Below the pieces are notes generated by a model. It was not told where the DNA came from and did not search any database. It worked only from the letters and a program-made list of their open reading frames with translations. A DNA stretch of 64,000 bases, taken from positions 3,162,001 through 3,226,000 of the forward strand of contig NZ_FNSA01000003.1 in NCBI RefSeq assembly GCF_900104775.1, given 5' to 3'. Source of the DNA: Tsukamurella tyrosinosolvens. Lineage in GTDB: Bacteria > Actinomycetota > Actinomycetes > Mycobacteriales > Mycobacteriaceae. Below are positions 17,289 through 25,822 of this stretch, in pieces; the stretch's first letter is position 1, and every line of letters begins with the position of its first letter. Position numbers and translations under genes: made by a program.

Positions 17289-18386
17289 ATGTCCTTCGAA
17301 CCCGGCCCCCGCACCCGAGGCGCCCACGCGGCGCTGCTCGGGGTGTCGGCGGCCGGCACCGTCGCTCTGGTGATGGCGCTGTTCCCGACCCTGCGCGGCA
17401 CCGGCCTGTGGGCGGGCGCGGCGGCGATGCTCGCCGCGTCCGCCGCGGTCGGCGTTCTGCGGCCCGTGTTCGCGGCGCCGGTGGTCGCAGCGGCGGGCTG
17501 CTACCTCGTGCTGGGTCCGTGGGCGGAGGCGACCGCGTCGGGCGCGGCGTTCTGGGTCGCGGTGGCGGCCTCGCTCGTCTCGTCGGCGGCGGCGCAGACC
17601 GCGCGGGACCGGCGCGAAGCGGCGATCGCCTTCGCGCCGTTCGTGGTCTTCGCGGCGACGGTGGCGGTGTCGTCGCACTCGGTGTGGGGCGCGCTCGGCT
17701 CCCTCGCGCCGGTGCTCGGCGGCACGACGGTGGGCCTCGGGATACGGCTGCGCGTGACCCAGCGGGAGCGGCACGCTCTCGCGGCGCGGCAGGCGCGGGC
17801 CGACGAGCGGCTCACTCTCGCGGCGCAGCTGCACGACCTCGCGACCGCACGCCTGACCCGGATCGTGCTGGCGGCCCGCGCGGCGGGCCAGCCGGGGATC
17901 GAGGAGGACGCGCAGGCCGCGCTCGCCGACCTGCGGCGCGTGGTCGTCGGGCTGCGGACGGCCGAGGCGCCCTCGGTGCCGCTGGCGACCGACGGCATCG
18001 TCGCCTCCGCCGAGGTCGACGACGCCATCGCCGAGGCGGTGGGCCGGGCCCGGGACGCGGGCCAGCACGTCGACCTGGCCGGTGCGGTCGCCGTGCCGCT
18101 CCCCCGCGCGACCGCCGACTGCCTGGCCCGCGTGCTCGAGGAGGGGCTCGCGAACGCGCGCAAGCACGCCGCGGGCGCCCCCGTCGACGTGGAGGTCACC
18201 GGCCGCGGCGTCCGCGTGCACAATCCATCGGCGGCGCCCGACCCCGCGCTCGCCGCGACCGGCAGCGGCACGGGCCTGCGTGGTCTGGCCGCCCGCACCG
18301 CGCTCGTCGGGGGGACGCTCCGCCACGGCCCCGCGCCCGACGGTGGCTGGACGCTGCAGGCCGAGTTCCCGGCGGCCGCCCGATGA
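17289..18386 (+). CDS. Two-component sensor histidine kinase (NarL/LuxR-partner type)
   Basis: 365 residues. About four to five N-terminal transmembrane helices form the sensor, followed by a dimerisation helix with the phospho-acceptor histidine at about residue 182 in AAQLHDLATARLT, and a C-terminal ATPase domain with EEGLANARKHA (N box) and GTGLRGLAAR (G box). The stop overlaps the ATG of the regulator gene. The signal is unknown. The histidine box deviates from the usual ELHD motif (QLHD). Confidence 0.85.
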   Translation: MSFEPGPRTRGAHAALLGVSAAGTVALVMALFPTLRGTGLWAGAAAMLAASAAVGVLRPVFAAPVVAAAGCYLVLGPWAEATASGAAFWVAVAASLVSSAAAQTARDRREAAIAFAPFVVFAATVAVSSHSVWGALGSLAPVLGGTTVGLGIRLRVTQRERHALAARQARADERLTLAAQLHDLATARLTRIVLAARAAGQPGIEEDAQAALADLRRVVVGLRTAEAPSVPLATDGIVASAEVDDAIAEAVGRARDAGQHVDLAGAVAVPLPRATADCLARVLEEGLANARKHAAGAPVDVEVTGRGVRVHNPSAAPDPALAATGSGTGLRGLAARTALVGGTLRHGPAPDGGWTLQAEFPAAAR

Positions 18387-19012
18387 CGACGGTGCGCGTG
18401 CTGGTGGCCGATGACGACCCGCTCGTGCGGGAGTACCTGCGGACCGTGCTGTCGGCCGAGCCGGACCTCGACGTGGTCGCGACGGCCGCCGACGGCGCGG
18501 CCGCGGTGGAGGCGGGCATCGCGCACGCGCCGCAGGTCGCGCTACTCGACGTGCGCATGCCCGGCGTCGACGGAATCGTCGCGACCCGGGCGCTGCGGGA
18601 GCTCGATCCGCCGGTGGCGGTCGTGCTCATCACCACGCTGGACACCGATGCGGTGCTGGTCGACGGGCTGGCCGCGGGTGCGGCGGGGTTCGTGGTGAAG
18701 ACGGCCGAGCCGGCGCTGCTGGCGTCGGCGGTGCGCACCGCGGCGACGGGCGGCTCGCTGCTCTCGCCCGACGCACTGGCGCGCCTCGTCCGCCTCGCCG
18801 GCGACCGGCCGCGCCGCGACCCGCGCGTCGACGCCCTGGGCGAGCGGGACCGCGACGTGCTGCGGGAACTGGCGACCGGCGCCTCGAACGCGGAGATCGC
18901 TGCGCGCCTGTTCCTCGCCGAGTCCACCGTGAAGGGCTACGTCTCGGCACTCATGACCCGGCTGGACTGCGCTAACCGCACGCAGCTCGCCCTGCTCGGG
19001 GCGGTGTTGTGA
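18383..19012 (+). CDS. LuxR/NarL-family response regulator
   Basis: 209 residues. The receiver domain has ADDDP, phospho-acceptor D56 in VALLDVRMPGVDG, and the conserved lysine in FVVKTAEPA. The C-terminal LuxR helix-turn-helix is GERDRDVLRELATGASNAEI through STVKGYVSALM. It is the partner of the kinase just upstream (ATGA-type overlap) and overlaps the start of the lycopene-cyclase-like gene, which may be co-transcribed. Confidence 0.9.
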   Translation: MTTVRVLVADDDPLVREYLRTVLSAEPDLDVVATAADGAAAVEAGIAHAPQVALLDVRMPGVDGIVATRALRELDPPVAVVLITTLDTDAVLVDGLAAGAAGFVVKTAEPALLASAVRTAATGGSLLSPDALARLVRLAGDRPRRDPRVDALGERDRDVLRELATGASNAEIAARLFLAESTVKGYVSALMTRLDCANRTQLALLGAVL

Positions 19013-20076
19013 GCGCACCGGACGTGGTGGTGGTCGGCCTCGGGCCGGCGGGCCGCGCGGTCGCGCACCGGGCGGCGGCGGCGGGCCTGCGGGTGCGGGC
19101 CTTCGATCCCGCGCCGGACACTCGGTGGCGGCGCACCTTCGGACTCTGGGCCGACGAGCTGCCGTCGTGGCTCCCCGCCGACGTGGTCGCGGCCGTCTCG
19201 ACGCCGCAGGTCATCGCGCGGACCCGGCACGACCTGCGCCGCGACTACGCAGTGCTCGACGTCGACGCCCTGCAGGACGCGATGCCGCTCGACGGGGTGG
19301 ACGTCCGCGCCGAGCGGGCCGGCCGCGACGGTCACGGCGCGGCGTTCGTGATCGACGCGCGGGGGCCGGCACCGTCGGATCCGGTCGACGTGCCGCGGCA
19401 GACGGCGGCCGGAGTGCTGGTCCCGGCGGGCGCGCACGAGGAGCTGTGGATGGACTGGCGGCCGGCGCCGGGTGTCGCGGCCGACGCGGCGGCGTCGTTC
19501 CTCTACGCCGTGCGGGTGACGGGCGACGCGGTGCTGGTGGAGGAGACCTGCCTCGCGGGGGCGCCAGCGGTCACCGTCGACGAACTGGAGGTGCGGCTCC
19601 GGGCCCGGCTCGCGGCGCGCGGCGTCGCGGCGGGCGCGCTGCACGAGCGGGTGGACTTCGCGTTGCTCGCGCCCGGACCGCGCCGCGGGCGGGGCTGGTG
19701 CGGGGTCGGGGTGCGCGGCACCACGCTGCACCCGGCGACGGGCTATTCGGTGGCGGGATCGCTGGCTTTCGCCGAGGACGCCGTCTCGGCGCTGAGCACC
19801 GGCCGGAATCCGATGAGCACCGACGCGGTGGCTGCGCACCGGCTGCGGGCGGCGGCGCTGCGCGCGCTCCTGGGCATGTCCGCGGCGGAGCAGCGGGCCT
19901 TCTTCGAGGTCTTCTTCGGGCTCCCGGACCGGCACGTCCGGGCGTTTCTGGCGCCGGGGTCCGGGACGACCGCGAACGCCGCAGCGATGGCTGCGGCGTT
20001 CGGGGCGGCGCCGTGGGGGCTGCGCCGGCGCCTGGCGCGGGCGGTTACTCCGCCGGCTTCTCGCCGGCGCCGCTGA
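19009..20076 (+). CDS. Lycopene-cyclase-like FAD/NAD-binding protein
   Basis: 355 residues. It starts with a Rossmann dinucleotide motif (VVVGLGPAGRAVAHRAA) and has TFGLWADELPSWLP, typical of the lycopene beta-cyclase (CrtY/CrtL) family, and later HPATGYSVAGSLAFAED. Such enzymes form the rings of beta-carotene from lycopene. The GTG start overlaps the regulator stop by four bases. No other carotenoid gene is in the window, so the pathway must be elsewhere or the role differs. The last 32 bases overlap the convergent thioredoxin gene. Confidence 0.75.
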   Translation: MSAPDVVVVGLGPAGRAVAHRAAAAGLRVRAFDPAPDTRWRRTFGLWADELPSWLPADVVAAVSTPQVIARTRHDLRRDYAVLDVDALQDAMPLDGVDVRAERAGRDGHGAAFVIDARGPAPSDPVDVPRQTAAGVLVPAGAHEELWMDWRPAPGVAADAAASFLYAVRVTGDAVLVEETCLAGAPAVTVDELEVRLRARLAARGVAAGALHERVDFALLAPGPRRGRGWCGVGVRGTTLHPATGYSVAGSLAFAEDAVSALSTGRNPMSTDAVAAHRLRAAALRALLGMSAAEQRAFFEVFFGLPDRHVRAFLAPGSGTTANAAAMAAAFGAAPWGLRRRLARAVTPPASRRRR

Positions 20077-20413
20077 CGTCGGCCTGCTCGATGTCGAGCG
20101 CGCGGGCCTGGCCGATGAGGTCCTCGAGCGCGGCGGGCGGGAGCGCGCCAGCCTCGTTGTACACGAGATTGCCCTTCTTGAAGACCATTAGCGTGGGGAT
20201 CGAGCGGATGTTCGCGGCGGCAGCGAGGCTCTGCTCGGCCTCGGTGTCCACCTTGGCGAAAACCACATCGGGATGGGTCTCGGATGCCTTCTCAAAGGTG
20301 GGCGCGAACGCGCGGCAGGGGCCGCACCACGACGCCCAGAAGTCGACCAGCACGATATCGTTGCCGGTCACGGTCTGATCGAACTTGTCTGCGGTCAATT
20401 CAACTGTCGCCAT
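20045..20413 (-). CDS. trxA: Thioredoxin
   Basis: 122 residues from ATG at 20413, which has GGAGG upstream; an in-frame ATG 15 codons earlier lacks it. The redox motif is WASWCGPCRAF with cysteines at 30 and 33, and the cis-proline lies in RSIPTLMVFKKG. The C-terminal tail of about 20 residues is longer than in minimal thioredoxins. It reduces protein disulfides in the cytoplasm. It is convergent with, and overlaps, the lycopene-cyclase-like gene. Confidence 0.88.
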   Translation of the reverse strand: MATVELTADKFDQTVTGNDIVLVDFWASWCGPCRAFAPTFEKASETHPDVVFAKVDTEAEQSLAAAANIRSIPTLMVFKKGNLVYNEAGALPPAALEDLIGQARALDIEQADVSGAGEKPAE

Positions 20414-20543
20414 ACCCCCTCCAACGATTTTGCCGACTCCATGATTCCCATTCGCCAAAATGTCGGATGGGATCGCTATTGTCTACTCGGGCGCGCACCC
20501 GCGCGCCGCATGTACACCGAGTACATCTACTAAGGGGATACAC

Positions 20544-21107
20544 ATGACCGACGTGCTTCGCGCAGGTAACCAGCTCGGCCTCGGGGAGACCCTGGACTCC
20601 CTCAACGGCGGCTACACGCTGACCCTGCAGAGCGATGGCAACCTCGTGCTCACCGAGGGCGCCGGCACCGTGGTGTGGGCCAGCGCCACGGACGGCAAGG
20701 GCGTCGAGCGGGCGAACTTCCAGACCGACGGCAACTTCGTTCTCTACAACGGTGCGGGTGAGGGCGTCTGGTCGACCCAGACCGAGGGCACCGGTGCCGA
20801 CCGCATCGTCCTGCAGGACGACCGCAACCTCGTCGTCTACGCCGGCGACGCCGACAAGTGGGCCTCCAACACGGCCACCGACCAGCCCGCCCCGGCCCGT
20901 CAGGCCGCCCCGGAGCCCGAGCCCGTCGCCGCCGAGGCGCCGGCCGCTCCCGCGCCGCGCACCCACACCGTCGTCTCCGGCGACACCCTGTGGGCCATCG
21001 CCGAGCAGTACCTGGGCGACGGCAACCGCTACACCGAGATCGCGCAGCTCAACGGCATCGCGAACCCGGATCTGATCAACGTGGGCCAGGTCATCACCAT
21101 CCCCTGA
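20544..21107 (+). CDS. Bulb-type mannose-lectin domain protein with C-terminal LysM
   Basis: 187 residues. Residues 5-110 form a bulb-type (GNA-like) lectin domain with three QxDxNxVxY-type sites: LQSDGNLVLTE (28-38), FQTDGNFVLYN (59-69) and LQDDRNLVVYA (90-100). The second fits the consensus fully. A proline/alanine/glutamate linker leads to one LysM domain (141-186, HTVVSGDTLWAIAEQYLGDG). The protein would bind mannose-containing glycans and peptidoglycan-like chains. No signal peptide is visible from the ATG at 20544. It stands alone, ending at a strong terminator. Confidence 0.85.
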   Translation: MTDVLRAGNQLGLGETLDSLNGGYTLTLQSDGNLVLTEGAGTVVWASATDGKGVERANFQTDGNFVLYNGAGEGVWSTQTEGTGADRIVLQDDRNLVVYAGDADKWASNTATDQPAPARQAAPEPEPVAAEAPAAPAPRTHTVVSGDTLWAIAEQYLGDGNRYTEIAQLNGIANPDLINVGQVITIP

Positions 21108-21134
21108 TCGCCGAAGATCACGCTCTGAATCACG

Positions 21135-21172
21135 AACCGGCCTGCTCTCGCTCAGCGAGGGCAGGCCGGTTT
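21135..21172 (+). terminator. Strong hairpin terminator after the lectin-LysM gene
   Basis: An 11-bp perfect stem (AACCGGCCTGC with GCAGGCCGGTT) continues inward with CTCGC/GCGAG around a three-base loop, and is followed by a short T-containing stretch. It begins 28 bases after the stop codon. It is consistent with intrinsic termination in a high-GC organism. Confidence 0.75.
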
Positions 21173-21198
21173 CGTCGTACGGGTCGGCGACGGCGAGG

Positions 21199-21330
21199 TC
21201 AGCGATGCCGGGGATGGCACCCGAGGGACGCCGAGACGACGGCGAGCGGTGTGCTCGCCAGCCGGAGGTTGTGGCGCTCCTGCGGCGTCATCGTCCAGCG
21301 GGCGTGCAGACGACGGGCGAATGCGTACAT
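21199..21330 (-). CDS. Putative 43-residue basic small protein
   Basis: A short open frame starting at ATG 21330 with AAGGAA eight bases upstream. The product opens MYAFARRLHARWTMTPQERH and is arginine- and histidine-rich, with one cysteine near the end (SLGCHPRHR). It has no membrane segment. It lies alone between the lectin terminator and the acyl-CoA dehydrogenase gene. Evidence is the ribosome site and a composition that looks coding; the function is unknown. Confidence 0.4.
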   Translation of the reverse strand: MYAFARRLHARWTMTPQERHNLRLASTPLAVVSASLGCHPRHR

Positions 21331-21443
21331 GATGCGGTTCCTTCTCGGCGGATCGGTGCAGCGTGATCCATCGAGTATCGAACCGAACCACCGAGCGGGG
21401 CAACGCTTGTCGCGTTAAGACCGCGTATCGGTCGCGCTAACCG

Positions 21444-22667
21444 TCATTCGCCGCGCAACAGCCCCTTCGCCACGTGCGTCACCTGGATCTCGTTGCTGCC
21501 GGCGTAGATCATCAGCGACTTCGCGTCGCGCGCGAGCTGCTCCACCCGGTACTCCGCCATGTAGCCGTTGCCGCCGAAGAGCTGCACGGCCTCCATCGCC
21601 ACCTCGGTCGCGGCGCGCGAGCTGTACAGCTTCATGGCCGAGGCCTGCGCCAGCGTCGGCGGCTTGCCGGCCCGCGAAGCCTCGATGGCGGTGAACAGCA
21701 TGTTCTGCACGTTGATCCGCGCGATCTCCATCTCGGCGAGCTTGAGCTGGATGAGCTGGAACTTCCCGATCTCCTGGCCCCAGAGGGTGCGCGAGCGCGC
21801 GTAGTCGATCGACAGGCGCTGCGCCTCGTTGATGATGCCCAGGCTCAGCGCCGCGATGCCGATCCGCTCGGCGGTGAAGCCCGCCTTCGCGGAGGCCCCG
21901 CCGCCGCCCGGCGTCTCCTCGGTCTCGCCGAGCAGCCGGTCGGGGCCGAGGCGCACGTCGTCGAAGAACAGCTCGCCGGTGGGCGAGCTCATCATGCCCA
22001 TCTTCTTGAACGCCTTGCCCTGCGTGAGGCCCTCCATGCCCGTGTCCAGCACGAAGGTGAGCACCTTGCGGTCGCGCAGCGGCGTCCCGTCGCCCTCGTC
22101 GAGCTTGGCGAAGACCACGATCGTGTCGGCGTGCGGGCCGTTGGTGATGAAGGTCTTCTGCCCCTTGAGGATGTAACCGCCGGAGCCGTCACGGCGCACC
22201 GTCGTCTTCATGCCACCGAGGGCGTCGGAGCCGCTGTCGGGCTCGGTGATCGCCCACGCGCCCACCTTCTCCATGGTGACCAGCTCGGGCAGCCAGCGCT
22301 TCTTCTGCGCGAGGGTGCCGCGGGACTTGATGGTGGACACCGTCAGGCCCATCGAGACGCCCATCGAGCCGATGAGGCCGAGGCTGACGCCCGCCATCTC
22401 GACGTTGAGGATGAGGAACATCGACGAGCTGAGCGTGCTGGAGCCGCCGGCCTTGGGCTTCTCCCCTGCCTCCTCGGCGGCCAGCTCGGCCTCCAGGTTT
22501 TCGCGGTTGACCTGGTCGATGCCGAAGGTCTGGAGCATCGTGCGGGTGATGTCGTACGGCGGCAGCGCGCCGGTCTCCAGCTCGTCGACGTGGGGGCGCA
22601 CCTCCTTGTCGATGAACGCCCGCAGGGCGTCGCGCACCATCAGGTCTTCGTCGGACCACTCGAACAC
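21444..22667 (-). CDS. Acyl-CoA dehydrogenase
   Basis: 407 residues. It oxidises an acyl-CoA to the 2,3-enoyl form with FAD as cofactor. Typical features are WAITEPDSGSDALGGMKTT (FAD/substrate loop), QKTFITNGPHADTIVVFAK, and the C-terminal VQLFGGNGYMAEYRVEQLARD signature. A glycine/serine-rich insertion near residue 70 is unusual (EKPKAGGSSTLSSS). I chose GTG at 22667 because GGAGG lies five bases upstream, inside the longer reading that starts at ATG 22679. A KstR-like operator lies just upstream, suggesting a sterol- or CoA-thioester-responsive gene. Confidence 0.88.
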   Translation of the reverse strand: MFEWSDEDLMVRDALRAFIDKEVRPHVDELETGALPPYDITRTMLQTFGIDQVNRENLEAELAAEEAGEKPKAGGSSTLSSSMFLILNVEMAGVSLGLIGSMGVSMGLTVSTIKSRGTLAQKKRWLPELVTMEKVGAWAITEPDSGSDALGGMKTTVRRDGSGGYILKGQKTFITNGPHADTIVVFAKLDEGDGTPLRDRKVLTFVLDTGMEGLTQGKAFKKMGMMSSPTGELFFDDVRLGPDRLLGETEETPGGGGASAKAGFTAERIGIAALSLGIINEAQRLSIDYARSRTLWGQEIGKFQLIQLKLAEMEIARINVQNMLFTAIEASRAGKPPTLAQASAMKLYSSRAATEVAMEAVQLFGGNGYMAEYRVEQLARDAKSLMIYAGSNEIQVTHVAKGLLRGE

Positions 22668-22682
22668 CGCAACCTCCATCAA

Positions 22683-22696
22683 TAGAACGTGTTCTA
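22683..22696. promoter_or_regulatory. KstR-type palindromic operator
   Basis: The sequence TAGAACGTGTTCTA is a perfect 6-2-6 inverted repeat. It agrees with the consensus TNNAACNNGTTNNA that I recall for the mycobacterial TetR-type regulator KstR of sterol and lipid catabolism. It lies 16 bases before the dehydrogenase start and about 100 bases before the divergent MarR-like gene. Another TetR regulator with a similar site is possible. Confidence 0.6.
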
Positions 22697-22795
22697 CATA
22701 TTGGGGTCCATCCTCGCACCTCGCGCCGCCCGACGGTGCGCGAACCCCCGGGAAGGCCTTGACCTCAACCGTCGTCGAGGAAATAGCGTCGGGGC

Positions 22796-23245
22796 ATGGA
22801 GAGCTACACGGACGACCGCATCCTGGGGCAACCGATCGGCTACTGGGCCAGCATGACCGGACGGTCCGCCGTCACCTTCATCCGCGCCACGCTCGAGCGC
22901 CACGGACTGACCCAGCCGCAGTGGTGGGCCCTGAACTACATCGCCGACCGCCCCGCCAGCGTCGGCATGGACGAGGTGGTCGAGTACCACCGCGGCTTCG
23001 TCGACACCGACGACGCGCTGCGCCCCGACGTCGCCTGCCTGGTGGCGACGGGACTGCTCGACGACGCCGACGGTGCGCTCACCGTCAGTCCGGCCGGACA
23101 GCGGCGGCGCGACGAGACCTGGCCGGACATCCGCGCCACCCTCGCGCAGATCCGCGCGGGCGTCTCCGACGAGGACTTCATCACCACGATCCGGACCCTG
23201 CAGCGGATGATCGAGAACATCGGCGACCGCGCCTGGCACGCCTGA
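22796..23245 (+). CDS. MarR-family transcriptional regulator
   Basis: 149 residues. A winged helix-turn-helix core starts with FIRATLERHGLTQPQWWALNYI and continues to LVATGLLDDADGALTVSPAG, the wing. The helices at both ends would dimerise. It is divergent from the acyl-CoA dehydrogenase gene across a 128-base gap and convergent with the acyl-CoA ligase gene, so it may regulate one of them. The ligand is unknown. Confidence 0.75.
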   Translation: MESYTDDRILGQPIGYWASMTGRSAVTFIRATLERHGLTQPQWWALNYIADRPASVGMDEVVEYHRGFVDTDDALRPDVACLVATGLLDDADGALTVSPAGQRRRDETWPDIRATLAQIRAGVSDEDFITTIRTLQRMIENIGDRAWHA

Positions 23246-23246
23246 G

Positions 23247-24776
23247 TCAGTTCACCTTGCGCTCCAACGCGTCCCAGAACGGGGCGCGGAGCACGAACTT
23301 CTGGATCTTCCCGGTGGCGGTCCGCGGCAGCGCGTCGACGAAGTCGATGCGCTTCGGGCACTTGTAGCCGGCCAGGTGCTCGCGGGTGTGCGCGATGAGC
23401 TCCTCGGCGGTCACCCCGTCGGCGACGACGATCGCGGTGACCAGCTCGCCCCACTTCTCGTCGGGGATGCCGATCACTGCGACCTCGCGCACCGCGGGGT
23501 GCAGCGCCAGCGCGTCCTCGACCTCGATCGACGTGACGTTCTCGCCACCCGAGATGATCACGTCCTTCTTCCGGTCGGCGATCGTGAGGTAACCGTCCTC
23601 GAAGGTGCCCCGGTCCCCGGTGTGGAACCAGTCGCCCTCGAGCGCCGCGGCGGTCTCGGCCGGCTTGTTCCAGTACGCGGTGAGCGCGTGATTGGTGCGG
23701 GTGAGGATCTCGCCGTCCTCGTCGATCTTCAGGGTGACGCCCAGCGCCGGGGCGCCGGCGCGACCGAGCCGTCGGGCGACCTCCATCGGGTCGTCGCCGG
23801 CCCACTCGGCGCGCTCCCGGTTGACCGTGATCAACGGCGAGGTCTCGGTGAGCCCGTAGATCTGGATGAACTCCCAGCCCAACTCGAAGCGCACCCGGTG
23901 GATCACGCGCGTGGGCGGCGGCGCGCCCGCGCAGATGACGCGCACGGTCCCGGCGCCCGGGATCGGGCCGTCCCACTCCGCGGCGGCGTCGAGCGCCGCG
24001 GTGACCACGGCGGGCGCGGCACACATGATCGTCACGCCCTGATCCCGGACGCGGCAGAGGATCTCGGCCCCGTCGACCTTGCGGAGGACCACGTGCTTGA
24101 TGCCGACCCCGGTGGCGGCGAAGGGCATGCCCCAGCCGTTGGCGTGGAACATCGGCAGGGTGTGCAGCAGGACGTCGTTGTCGGTGAGCGCGACGTGCAG
24201 CCCGAAGACCGTCGCGTTGAGCCAGAGGTTGCGGTGCGTGAGCTGCACGCCCTTGGGGCGGGCGGTGGTCCCGGAGGTGTAGTTGATGGTGGCGGTGGCG
24301 TTCTCGTCGCCGGCCCACGGCGTGGGATCCGACGGTGCGCCCGCCGGCCCGAAGATCTTCTCGTCGTCGCGGCCGAGGACGAAGACGTGCTTCGCCCGCA
24401 CTGTCTCGGCGAGGTGCTCCACCTCGGGGTCGAGCAGGAGGACGTCGGCGCCCGAGTCCTCGACGATGTACTCGACCTCGGCGGGCGCGAGCCGAAAGTT
24501 CACCGGCACCAGGACGCGGCCCCACCCGGAGACGCCGTAGAACGAGGTCAGCAGGCGCGCGGCGTTCTGCGAGACGATCGCGACGCGACCGCCGACGGGC
24601 ACGCCCAGCTCGTCGAGCCGCGCGGCCTGCCCGCGGGCCAGGGCCGCCATCTCGGCGTAGGTCTTCGCGCCCCACGACGGGGCCGGCTGGTCCGGCTCGT
24701 CGACCATGCCGATGCGGTCCGGATAGACGATCTCGGCCCGGTCGAGGAAGTCGCGTACGCCCAGATTCACGAACAT
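23247..24776 (-). CDS. Acyl-CoA synthetase (AMP-forming, long-chain-fatty-acid--CoA ligase type)
   Basis: 509 residues, complete. It activates a fatty or related carboxylic acid with ATP and CoA. The ATP loop YTSGTTARPKGVQLTHRN, the QIYGLTETSPL motif, GDWFHTGDRG with the ribose-binding aspartate, DRKKDVIISGGEN hinge and the catalytic lysine in TATGKIQKF are all present. Its stop is one base past the convergent MarR gene stop. Together with the nearby acyl-CoA dehydrogenase it suggests fatty- or side-chain-acid catabolism. The exact substrate cannot be read from the sequence. Confidence 0.9.
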   Translation of the reverse strand: MFVNLGVRDFLDRAEIVYPDRIGMVDEPDQPAPSWGAKTYAEMAALARGQAARLDELGVPVGGRVAIVSQNAARLLTSFYGVSGWGRVLVPVNFRLAPAEVEYIVEDSGADVLLLDPEVEHLAETVRAKHVFVLGRDDEKIFGPAGAPSDPTPWAGDENATATINYTSGTTARPKGVQLTHRNLWLNATVFGLHVALTDNDVLLHTLPMFHANGWGMPFAATGVGIKHVVLRKVDGAEILCRVRDQGVTIMCAAPAVVTAALDAAAEWDGPIPGAGTVRVICAGAPPPTRVIHRVRFELGWEFIQIYGLTETSPLITVNRERAEWAGDDPMEVARRLGRAGAPALGVTLKIDEDGEILTRTNHALTAYWNKPAETAAALEGDWFHTGDRGTFEDGYLTIADRKKDVIISGGENVTSIEVEDALALHPAVREVAVIGIPDEKWGELVTAIVVADGVTAEELIAHTREHLAGYKCPKRIDFVDALPRTATGKIQKFVLRAPFWDALERKVN

Positions 24777-24812
24777 GCCCGTCAGGCTACGTGCGGGCCG
24801 AAACCTCCGGGG

Positions 24813-25778
24813 TCAGAACGCGAAGGTGGTGTACCCGGTGGGGCGGGCGGAGACGATCTCGTCGATCGCGGCGAGGTCCTCGAGGGTGGGCTCCCAAGCG
24901 ACGGCCGCGACGTTGGCGGCGATCTGCTCGGCGCGGCTGACGCCGGAGATCACCGACCCGACGGCGGGCTGCGCCGCGAGTCCGCCGATCGCGACCTCGA
25001 GGAGCGAGACGCCGCGGTCGTCCGCGAACGCCTGCAGGCCCTCGATGACGTCGAAGTCGGCGCCCTCGAGCCGGTGCGTCTCCTGCGCGAGGCGCGTGCC
25101 CTCGGGCGCAGCCTGGTCGCGCCGGTACTTCCCGGTGAGCAGTCCGTAAGCCAGGGGGAAGTACGGGAGCAGGCTCATGCCCACGCTCTCGAGCGCCGGC
25201 ACGAGTTCCGTCTCGGCGCTGCGGTTGTAGAGCGAGTACTCGTTCTGGGCGGTGATGAAGTGCGGCGTCCCCAGGGTCTCGGCGAGCCAGTCGGCGCCTA
25301 CGACCTCCCAGGCGGTGAAGTTCGAGCAGCCGATGTAGCGGACCTTGCCCGCCGTCACCAGATCGGCGAGGGTCTCGAGCGTCTCCTCCAGCGGCGTGAT
25401 CCGGTCGGGCGTGTGCAGCTGATAGAGGTCGATGTAGTCGGTGCCGAGGCGGCGCAGGCTGCCCTCGACCGCCTTGTGGATGTAGGTGCGGCTCGCGCGG
25501 ACGCCGTGGTCCTCGCCGTAGAGGCCCTGCGTGTCCATGCCGAACTTCGTCGCGACGACCACCTGGTCGCGGCGCGATACGAGCGCGCGCCCGAGCAGTT
25601 CCTCGCTCGCACCGGAGCCGTAGCTGTCGGCGGTGTCGAAGAGGGTGATGCCCGCGTCGATGGCCGCGTTGACCACTTCGTCGGTGGCGCGCTGGTCGAT
25701 TCGGCGACCGAAGGCGTTGCAGCCCACGCCGAGTGTGGAGACGATGAGGCCGCTGGGTCCGAGTGGTTGGTAGCGCAC
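24813..25778 (-). CDS. Aldo/keto reductase
   Basis: 321 residues in the (beta/alpha)8 barrel family that reduces carbonyls with NADPH. Catalytic tetrad features are GITLFDTADSYGSG (Asp and Tyr), the lysine in VVVATKFGMDT, and the histidine in LYQLHTPDRITP. The N-terminal MRYQPLGPSGLIVSTLGVGC is typical of the voltage-gated-channel-beta/YdhF-like branch. The start is GTG at 25778; the longer frame upstream runs through the opposite-strand MarR-GNAT gene and is not coding. It is divergent from the MarR-GNAT gene and possibly controlled by the palindrome between them. Confidence 0.87.
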   Translation of the reverse strand: MRYQPLGPSGLIVSTLGVGCNAFGRRIDQRATDEVVNAAIDAGITLFDTADSYGSGASEELLGRALVSRRDQVVVATKFGMDTQGLYGEDHGVRASRTYIHKAVEGSLRRLGTDYIDLYQLHTPDRITPLEETLETLADLVTAGKVRYIGCSNFTAWEVVGADWLAETLGTPHFITAQNEYSLYNRSAETELVPALESVGMSLLPYFPLAYGLLTGKYRRDQAAPEGTRLAQETHRLEGADFDVIEGLQAFADDRGVSLLEVAIGGLAAQPAVGSVISGVSRAEQIAANVAAVAWEPTLEDLAAIDEIVSARPTGYTTFAF

Positions 25779-25822
25779 GCCGACCACGGTACGCAGTTCT
25801 CGCTCGACCGTTGCCCCGCGGT

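Noticed and set aside
15660-18326. An 888-codon minus-strand frame containing the GT39-like gene
   Set aside because: The part above 17180 is opposite the histidine kinase gene and has no membrane or domain features; the real gene starts at 17180.
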